NCBI GenBank assembly: GCA_022361275.1
Contig: JAKSBE010000607.1
Coordinates: 1-39,191 of the forward strand
Reading direction: 5' to 3'
From: Kiloniellales bacterium
GTDB taxonomy: Bacteria; Pseudomonadota; Alphaproteobacteria; Kiloniellales; JAKSBE01
DNA length: 39,191 nucleotides
Both the position numbers and the translations under genes were made by a program. A model generated the notes under the pieces. It ran no database searches. It had not been told where the DNA came from and saw nothing but the letters and a program-made list of their open reading frames with translations. Within the stretch, counting starts at the first letter, position 1, and each line of letters starts with the position of its first letter. Below are positions 34,063 through 39,191 of this stretch, piece by piece.

Positions 34063-35148
34063 TCAGGGCGCGAGAACGAGCTGCGGCGCGCCGTCCTCGC
34101 CGTTGGTCAGCTGCAGGTCGTTCTGCGCCAGGGACTGGCTCAACTGGTTGACGTCGCCGAAGTAGCTCAACCGCAGCTGGGCGCTTTCGGTGTTCAGGTA
34201 GACCAGGGTCACCTTCTCGACCGCCGGCACCTTCTCGAGCCTGCGCTTGACCTCGAGCCAGGCCTTGAGGTCGCCGATCGGCACCTGGACCAGAAGCTCG
34301 CCCTCGCTCTCGAAACGCAGCCGGCTGGAGCGCTTCCAGGCCTCGTTGATCTCGACCGCGACCGTCTCGGCCGCCCGCATGAGGAGCTGCTGGAAGGACT
34401 CATCCTGGTTCTGCTGCAAGGTCAAAACTCGGGTTCGCTCCTGCCGGGCCGCGCCGGAGCGGGCGGTGATGATCTGCAGGCTGGCGCCGCCCGCCGCGGG
34501 GTCGCCGGCCAGGACCGCTTGGGTGGTGACGACCTCCTTCGCACCATAGCGCTCGGCCAGGGGCTGGAGGCGTGGGTTGTCCGGGTTGAGGGCGTCGCGC
34601 GAGGTCGCGCTGGAAATGTCGGCAAGGTCGCCCAGCGGGACCAGGAGCGGCACCAGGCCGCCGCGATTGTCCCGGGACGCCCAGGCGTTGCGCCAGGGAT
34701 TCGGGTCCTCCCAGAGCACCGCCTGGTTGGCGGCCCCGAAGACCGGCAGCAGCAGCGCGGGACGGCCGCGGGCGTCGGCGAAACGCACGCCCCGGGCCCG
34801 CAGATAGTCCCGGACCGCGGCCGGGTTGAACTGGAAGGTCAGGCGCGCGAGGTAGCGGACGGAGGAGGTCCGCTCGTCGTCGACCCCGAAGTTGTGGACC
34901 AGGTCCACCACCTGGTCCGCGGACAGCGGCGGCAACAGCCCCAGATCGTCGCGCAGGACCAGACGCGACAGGAGGCGCTGCATAGCCTGGAGGTGGCCGC
35001 TGGCCAGGGCCGCCTTGCGCGCCTCCGCGGCATTTCCGGCGGTCGCGTCGACGCGGATGTTGTTGACCGTGAAGATATCCTCGGCAGCCGCCGGCAGAGC
35101 CAGGACGGTTGTAAGGACGATGCTTGCCAAAGCGCGTCGAATCTGCAT
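34063..35148 (-). CDS. DUF2066 exported protein
   Basis: A 361-residue protein with a signal peptide (RRALASIVLTTVLALPAAAED). The mature part starts with IFTVNNIRVDATAGNAAEARKAA, typical of DUF2066 proteins, followed by VRYLARLTFQFNPAAVRDYL. The function of the family is unknown; genomic neighbours are usually purM, the phosphatidyltransferase and the AI-2E permease, as here. The C-terminal 150 residues show alternating strands and helices (LLVQVPIGDLKAWLEVKRRL) that resemble a ferredoxin-like fold. It is first in the minus-strand operon and divergent from purM, with only 80 bases between the start codons. Confidence 0.88.
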   Translation of the reverse strand: MQIRRALASIVLTTVLALPAAAEDIFTVNNIRVDATAGNAAEARKAALASGHLQAMQRLLSRLVLRDDLGLLPPLSADQVVDLVHNFGVDDERTSSVRYLARLTFQFNPAAVRDYLRARGVRFADARGRPALLLPVFGAANQAVLWEDPNPWRNAWASRDNRGGLVPLLVPLGDLADISSATSRDALNPDNPRLQPLAERYGAKEVVTTQAVLAGDPAAGGASLQIITARSGAARQERTRVLTLQQNQDESFQQLLMRAAETVAVEINEAWKRSSRLRFESEGELLVQVPIGDLKAWLEVKRRLEKVPAVEKVTLVYLNTESAQLRLSYFGDVNQLSQSLAQNDLQLTNGEDGAPQLVLAP

Positions 35149-35228
35149 TACAGAGCTTCCCGGGTCAAAATGTGTCGCCGGTTCCGGCTCGACCGGGCCT
35201 GTAATACTCCAATCTGGAGGACAAAGCC

Positions 35229-36356
35229 ATATCCAGCCAGACCTACAAGGCCGCCGGCGTCGACATCGAGGCAGGCGAAGCCTTGGTCGAGGCGATCAAA
35301 CCCCTGGCCGGCAGCACCCAGCGGCCGGGCACCATGGCTGACCCGGGGGCTGACCCGGGGGCTGGCCCAGGGTCCGCCCTCGGCGGCTTCGGCGCCTTCT
35401 TCGACCCCAAGGCCGCCGGCTACCAGGATCCGATCCTGGTCGCCGCGACGGACGGCGTCGGCACCAAGCTGAGGGTCGCGACCGCCGTGGGACGCCACGA
35501 GGGCGTCGGCATCGACCTGGTCGCCATGTGCGTCAACGACCTCGTGGTGCAGGGTGCCGAGCCCCTGTTCTTCCTCGACTACTATGCCACCGGCCGTCTG
35601 GACCCGGACGCGGCCAAGGCGGTGATCGCCGGCATCGCCGCGGGCTGCCGCCAGGCCGGCTGCGCCCTGATCGGCGGCGAGACTGCCGAGATGCCCGGCC
35701 ACTACGCCCCTGGGGACTACGACCTGGCCGGTTTCGCCGTGGGCGCCGTCGAGCGCGGCCAGGCCTTGACCGGCGCCGGAGTGGAAGCCGGCGACGTGGT
35801 TCTGGGGCTGGCGTCGGACGGGCTGCATTCGAACGGCTTCTCCCTGGTCCGCAGGCTGATCGACAGCCAAGGCCTGAGCTACGACGACCCGGCTCCCTTC
35901 GCGCCGGAGCGGACGCTGGGCGAGGCGCTGCTGGTCCCGACCCGGATCTACGTGCGCGCCTGCCTCTCGGCCCTGCGCGACCCCGGCGTCCAGGGGGGCA
36001 ATCAAGGGAGCGTCAAGGCCTTGGCCCACATCACCGGCGGCGGTCTGGTCGAGAACCTGCCGCGGGTCCTGCCCGCGGGTCTGGGGGCGGTCCTCACGGC
36101 CGACTGGCCGCGACCCGCGGTCTTCGACTGGCTCGCCAAGGCCGGCGAGGTGGCGCCGGAGGAGATGTTGAGAACATTCAATTGCGGCATCGGCATGGCG
36201 GTGGTCGCCGCGCCGCAGGACGCCGAGGCCGTGACCGCGCGCCTGACCGCCAGTGGCGAGACGGTCCATCGCATCGGCGAGATCGCCAAGGCGGCGGACT
36301 GGCCCAGGGCGGACTGGCCCAGGGCGGACTGGCCGCGGCGGGTCCGCTTCGCGTGA
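35229..36356 (+). CDS. purM: Phosphoribosylformylglycinamidine cyclo-ligase, apparent AUA start
   Basis: A 375-residue AIR synthetase, fifth step of purine synthesis. The conserved N-terminal part [20 protein letters not shown] begins directly after codon ATA (35229-35231), where ATG is expected. GGAGGA at 35216-35221 lies seven bases before it. The frame has no ATG or GTG in front; a stop lies at 35202-35204 and a CTG at 35214. TTG 35283 would delete 18 conserved residues. Core motifs are [36 protein letters not shown] and [17 protein letters not shown] 12-bp repeat adds ADPG units near residue 40, and a 15-bp repeat gives three ADWPR units before the stop. It overlaps purN by one base. Confidence 0.93.
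   Translation: MSSQTYKAAGVDIEAGEALVEAIKPLAGSTQRPGTMADPGADPGAGPGSALGGFGAFFDPKAAGYQDPILVAATDGVGTKLRVATAVGRHEGVGIDLVAMCVNDLVVQGAEPLFFLDYYATGRLDPDAAKAVIAGIAAGCRQAGCALIGGETAEMPGHYAPGDYDLAGFAVGAVERGQALTGAGVEAGDVVLGLASDGLHSNGFSLVRRLIDSQGLSYDDPAPFAPERTLGEALLVPTRIYVRACLSALRDPGVQGGNQGSVKALAHITGGGLVENLPRVLPAGLGAVLTADWPRPAVFDWLAKAGEVAPEEMLRTFNCGIGMAVVAAPQDAEAVTARLTASGETVHRIGEIAKAADWPRADWPRADWPRRVRFA
35337..35372. repeat. 12-bp in-frame repeat near the start of purM
   Basis: GCTGACCCGGGG occurs at 35337-35348 and 35349-35360, with a degenerate third unit at 35361-35372. It encodes [12 protein letters not shown] and lengthens a loop that is shorter in most PurM proteins. Confidence 0.85.
36294..36338. repeat. 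15-bp in-frame repeat at the 3' end of purM
   Basis: GCGGACTGGCCCAGG at 36294-36308 and 36309-36323, and a third copy ending in GCGG at 36324-36338. It encodes ADWPR three times just before the C-terminal end. Confidence 0.92.
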
Positions 36357-37030
36357 TGCCGGGCGGCCCAAGGCGGCGCGCGACGGCGGTCCTGATCTCC
36401 GGACGGGGCAGCAACCTGCAGGCCCTGATCGACGCCGCGGCGGCGCCGGACTACCCGGCCGAGATCGTGCTGGTCCTGTCCAACCGTCCGGAGGCCAAGG
36501 GCCTCGCGCGTGCCGAGGCGGCCGGGCTGCCGACCCGGGTGATCCCGCACCACGCCCATGCGACACGGCCGGCCTTCGAGGCGGCCCTGACCGAGGCCCT
36601 GACCGAGGCCGGGGCCGAGCTGGTCTGCCTGGCCGGTTTCATGCGGGTCCTGACCGAGACCTTCGTCACCCGCTGGCAGGGCCGCCTGGTCAACATCCAC
36701 CCCTCCCTGCTGCCGGCCTTTCCCGGGCTGGACACGCACGCCCGGGCGCTGGCCGCCGGAGTCAAGCTGCACGGCTGCACGGTCCACCAGGTCAGCGCCG
36801 AGGTCGACCAGGGCCCGATCATCGGCCAGGCGGCGGTCCCGGTGCTGCCGGGGGATGACGAGCCGGCGCTGGCCGCACGGGTCCTGGAGGCCGAGCACCG
36901 TCTCTACCCGCTTTGCCTGCGCCTGCTGGCGGAGGATCGGATCAGGGTCGAAGGCGGCCGTGCCGTGATCCAGGATCCCCCGGAGGCCGGCACTTTGATC
37001 ATGAATCCCGATCAAGAGCGCCCGGGCTAG
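36356..37030 (+). CDS. purN: Phosphoribosylglycinamide formyltransferase
   Basis: A 224-residue GAR transformylase, third step of purine synthesis, using 10-formyl-tetrahydrofolate. The N-terminal phosphate loop is SGRGSNLQALIDAA. The folate-site and catalytic part has LAGFMRVLTETFV, NIHPSLLPAFPGLDTHARAL (catalytic Asn-His) and HQVSAEVDQGPII (catalytic Asp). ATG 36356 shares its A with the purM stop (TGATG), so translation is coupled. A doubled LTEA unit (ALTEALTEAGAEL) reflects a 12-bp duplication. The C-terminus is about ten residues longer than usual. A small membrane protein gene follows. Confidence 0.96.
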   Translation: MPGGPRRRATAVLISGRGSNLQALIDAAAAPDYPAEIVLVLSNRPEAKGLARAEAAGLPTRVIPHHAHATRPAFEAALTEALTEAGAELVCLAGFMRVLTETFVTRWQGRLVNIHPSLLPAFPGLDTHARALAAGVKLHGCTVHQVSAEVDQGPIIGQAAVPVLPGDDEPALAARVLEAEHRLYPLCLRLLAEDRIRVEGGRAVIQDPPEAGTLIMNPDQERPG

Positions 37031-37108
37031 GCACTTGCGGCTTCAGAGAAGTCTCGCTATCAAGGCCCCGCGCCTCGGGCGCAAAGCAAGGATCCAGGGG
37101 GAAACGCC

Positions 37109-37234
37109 ATGGCCGAACACGACAAGATGCTGCGCGAGCATCAGAAAACCTGGAACGGTTTCGTCAAGCTCATGGCCGTAAGTACCGCGGTCGTCGCGGT
37201 CATCCTGATCCTGATGGGGATTTTCCTGGTCTAG
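37109..37234 (+). CDS. aa3-type cytochrome c oxidase subunit IV
   Basis: A 41-residue single-pass membrane protein. The start AEHDKMLREHQKTWNGFVKL and the membrane segment TAVVAVILILMGIFLV fit the short proteobacterial aa3 oxidase subunit IV family (E/H-rich start, HxKTWxGFVK before one helix). It is an accessory subunit of the terminal oxidase in the inner membrane. AGGGGG seven bases before ATG 37109 is a strong ribosome binding site. The main oxidase genes are not in the window, so it stands apart from them between purN and ndk. Confidence 0.85.
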   Translation: MAEHDKMLREHQKTWNGFVKLMAVSTAVVAVILILMGIFLV

Positions 37235-37271
37235 CTGCGGAGGCCGGCACGCAGGGGCCGCTTTGCCCGGT

Positions 37272-37694
37272 TCAGCCGACGATCTCTTCGTCCTTGAAGA
37301 AGAACGCGATCTCCCGCGCCGCATTGTCCGCGGAGTCGGAGCCGTGGACCGAGTTGGCCTCGATCGATTCGGCGAAGTCGGCGCGGATCGTACCGGCTGC
37401 GGCATCGGTGGGATTCGTGGCGCCCATGACCTCGCGGTTGCGCTCGACCGCCTGATCGCCTTCCAGGATCTGCACCACCACCGGGCCCGAGGTCATGAAG
37501 TCACAGAGGCTGACGTAGAAGGGCCGCTCCTTGTGCACCTCGTAGAAGGCCTCGGCCTGGTCCCGGCCGAGACGGATGCGCTTCTGGGCGACGATCCGCA
37601 GGCCTGCCTCTTCGAGACGCGCGTTGATCTTGCCCGTGATGTTGCGACGCGTAGCGTCAGGCTTGATGATGGACAGGGTCCGCTCCACAGCCAT
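37272..37694 (-). CDS. ndk: Nucleoside diphosphate kinase
   Basis: A 140-residue enzyme that balances nucleoside triphosphate pools. It starts with [20 protein letters not shown], contains [19 protein letters not shown], and the phosphorylated His in [21 protein letters not shown]. Length and motifs are those of bacterial tetrameric Ndk. ATG 37694 follows GAGGGAGAT, a good ribosome binding site; a longer frame up to 37781 lies over the promoter and is discarded. Divergent from the ABC-F gene and convergent to the small oxidase subunit. Confidence 0.97.
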   Translation of the reverse strand: MAVERTLSIIKPDATRRNITGKINARLEEAGLRIVAQKRIRLGRDQAEAFYEVHKERPFYVSLCDFMTSGPVVVQILEGDQAVERNREVMGATNPTDAAAGTIRADFAESIEANSVHGSDSADNAAREIAFFFKDEEIVG

Positions 37695-37736
37695 ATCTCC
37701 CTCTAAACTCCCGCGAGCCGGTTGATCGACGCGCGG

Positions 37737-37765
37737 CTTATAGCGGCTTTGCCACCCCGCGACAA
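37737..37765 (-). promoter_or_regulatory. Sigma-70 type promoter of ndk
   Basis: On the minus strand TTGTCG (37765-37760) and TATAAG (37742-37737) are exactly 17 bases apart. The -10 box lies 42 bases before ATG 37694. The -35 box is part of a duplicated 13-bp element. Confidence 0.7.
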
Positions 37766-37784
37766 TCCCGGCCCGCGACAATCC
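37756..37784. repeat. 13-bp direct repeat covering the ndk -35 region
   Basis: CCCGCGACAATCC occurs at 37756-37768 and again at 37772-37784, a 16-bp period. The first copy contains the -35 hexamer of the ndk promoter (minus strand), and the second duplicates it upstream. Confidence 0.85.
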
Positions 37785-37864
37785 AGGACAGCCCCCGGAT
37801 CCGCCAGGTTTCGCCAGATTTCCGCGGGTTTCGACGCGGGCCCAGGTCTGCTATCTAGCCGGGC

Positions 37865-39191
37865 ATGATCCAGCTCCGGAAGATGAGCTACCGGGTGGCC
37901 GGCCGGCCGCTGTTCGAGGACGCCGACCTCAGCCTCGAGGCGGGCTGGCGGGTCGGCCTGGTCGGACGCAACGGCAGCGGCAAGTCGACGCTCCTCAACC
38001 TGCTGTCCGCTTCGTTGCAGCCGGACCAGGGCGAGGTCAGCGTCCAGCGCGGCCTGTCCATCGGCATGGTCGCGCAGGAGGCGCCGAGCGGCAGCAACAG
38101 CCTGATCGAGACGGTCCTGGCGGCGGACGAGGAGCGCGCCGCCCTGCTGGCCGCGGCGGAGCAGGCGCCGCCCGAGCGCCTGGCCGAGATCCACGACCGC
38201 CTGGCGGCGATCCAGGCCGAGAGCGCGCCGGCCCGGGCGGCCAAGATCCTGGCCGGCCTGGGCTTCGACGAGGCGGCGCAGCGGCGGCCGGTGGACTCTC
38301 TCTCCGGCGGCTGGCGCATGCGGGTCGCCCTGGCCGCCCTGCTGTTCTCGGAGCCGGATCTGCTGCTGCTGGACGAGCCGACCAATCATCTGGACCTGGA
38401 AGCCGCGCTCTGGCTGGAGGGCTACCTCAAGAGCTATCCCGGGACCCTGATCCTGGTCTCGCACGACCGCGACCTGCTGAACGCGGTGGCCCAGAAGATC
38501 GTCCACCTGGAGGGCCGCAGGCTCACGCTCTACAGCGGCAACTACGACCGCTTCGAGGAGACGCGGCGCGCGCGCCTGGCCCGGATCGCTGCGCTCAACG
38601 CCCGCCAGGAGGCGCAGCGGCGGCACATCCAGGCCTTCGTCGACCGCTTCCGCTACAAGGCCTCCAAGGCCCGTCAGGCGCAATCGCGGCTCAAGGCCCT
38701 GGGGCGCATGCAGCCGATCGCCGCCGTCGTGGAGGCGCAGGTGCCCAGCTTCGTCTTTCCCGAGCCGGAGACCCTGCCCCCGCCGCTGGTCGCCCTGCAC
38801 GACGTCGCGGTCGGCTACACCCCGGGCCAGCCGGTACTGAGAGGCCTGAAGCTCCGGATCGACAGCGAGGACCGGATCGCCCTGCTCGGCGCCAACGGCA
38901 ACGGCAAGTCGACCCTCTCAAAGCTGCTGGCGGGCAGACTGAAAGCCATGCAGGGCCGTATGACCCGCTCCGGCAAGCTGAAGATCGGCTACTTCGCCCA
39001 GGACCAGGCCGACGAGCTGGATTACGAGGCGACCGCTTTGCAGCAGATGGCCCGGGTCCTGCCCAAGGCCACCGAGCGCCAGTTGCGCAGCCAACTGGGC
39101 GCCTTCGGCTTCGGCGAGGACCGGGTCAAAGTGGCCGTGGGTAACCTGTCGGGCGGCGAAAAGGCACGCCTGCTGTTCGCCCTGGTGACCC
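37865..39191 (+). CDS. yheS: ABC-F family ATPase, YheS-like (3' end outside window)
   Basis: The open frame runs from ATG 37865 to the window edge (442 codons). The first ATPase domain has Walker [15 protein letters not shown] (34-41), signature LSGGWRMR and Walker [16 protein letters not shown]. The linker carries YIDRFRxKAxKAxQAQSR-like sequence ([19 protein letters not shown]), and the second domain has [14 protein letters not shown] and [10 protein letters not shown]. There are no membrane segments, as expected for ABC-F proteins, which act on the ribosome E-site. Domain order and linker fit E. coli YheS best. No ribosome binding site is evident; a TATCTA box lies seven bases before the ATG, so the mRNA may be leaderless. 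Confidence 0.92.
   Translation, partial: MIQLRKMSYRVAGRPLFEDADLSLEAGWRVGLVGRNGSGKSTLLNLLSASLQPDQGEVSVQRGLSIGMVAQEAPSGSNSLIETVLAADEERAALLAAAEQAPPERLAEIHDRLAAIQAESAPARAAKILAGLGFDEAAQRRPVDSLSGGWRMRVALAALLFSEPDLLLLDEPTNHLDLEAALWLEGYLKSYPGTLILVSHDRDLLNAVAQKIVHLEGRRLTLYSGNYDRFEETRRARLARIAALNARQEAQRRHIQAFVDRFRYKASKARQAQSRLKALGRMQPIAAVVEAQVPSFVFPEPETLPPPLVALHDVAVGYTPGQPVLRGLKLRIDSEDRIALLGANGNGKSTLSKLLAGRLKAMQGRMTRSGKLKIGYFAQDQADELDYEATALQQMARVLPKATERQLRSQLGAFGFGEDRVKVAVGNLSGGEKARLLFALVT

Overview
The window is a GC-rich, almost fully coding stretch of an alphaproteobacterial chromosome. Gene content and order point to Rhodospirillales in the broad sense (the Kiloniella/Pelagibius/Rhodospirillum type of neighbourhood). 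The evidence is pyrB-pyrC-plsY, then dprA-topA-rnr-ctp-Nudix-rpmG, then pleD-divK, a DinB with an N-terminal zinc ribbon, an EipB-type envelope protein, the DUF2066/CDP-alcohol transferase/AI-2E permease/Hda block, ppk-ppx, rnd-aspS, and a 41-residue aa3-oxidase subunit IV. I see no phage, plasmid, transposase, rRNA, tRNA or CRISPR. The species cannot be told from sequence alone.

Layout. 1-5334: the end of pyrB, a dihydroorotase-like pyrC that lacks key metal ligands, plsY, then about 3 kb of accessory DNA (an unknown 435-residue protein, the tail of a decayed enolase-superfamily gene, and a lipoprotein hydrolase on the other strand). 5486-14443: a plus-strand run of DNA uptake, topology and RNA decay genes, then an S41 protease, a Nudix hydrolase and ribosomal protein L33. 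14572-16388: minus-strand pleD and divK. 16620-18832: a ROK fructokinase coupled to dinB. 18834-21319: eipB, a diguanylate cyclase behind a sigma-54 type promoter, and a small unknown gene. 21348-24979: minus-strand aspS, an unknown lipoprotein and aguA. 25156-30812: rnd, ppx and ppk, sixA. 30818-35148: a minus-strand run DUF2066, phosphatidyltransferase, AI-2E permease, hda and an atypical SDR. 35229-39191: purM-purN, the small oxidase subunit, ndk, and the start of an ABC-F gene cut by the window edge.

Most genes are housekeeping: pyrimidine and purine synthesis, phospholipid synthesis, replication control (Hda), DNA topology and lesion bypass, RNA turnover, polyphosphate metabolism and Asp-tRNA charging. 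They are set with cyclic-di-GMP and cell-cycle signalling (PleD, DivK, a second diguanylate cyclase). Several neighbours overlap by 1 to 17 bases and are probably translationally coupled.

I did not find a convincing new multi-gene system. The observations most worth checking are: purM, which appears to begin with AUA behind a good ribosome binding site; the sigma-54 promoter with an upstream palindrome at the diguanylate cyclase; a perfect 19-bp palindrome just behind a TTGACA element before aguA; an SDR whose catalytic Tyr and Lys are replaced; the plsY-dprA insertion with its unknown protein; and short in-frame tandem repeats in several genes.
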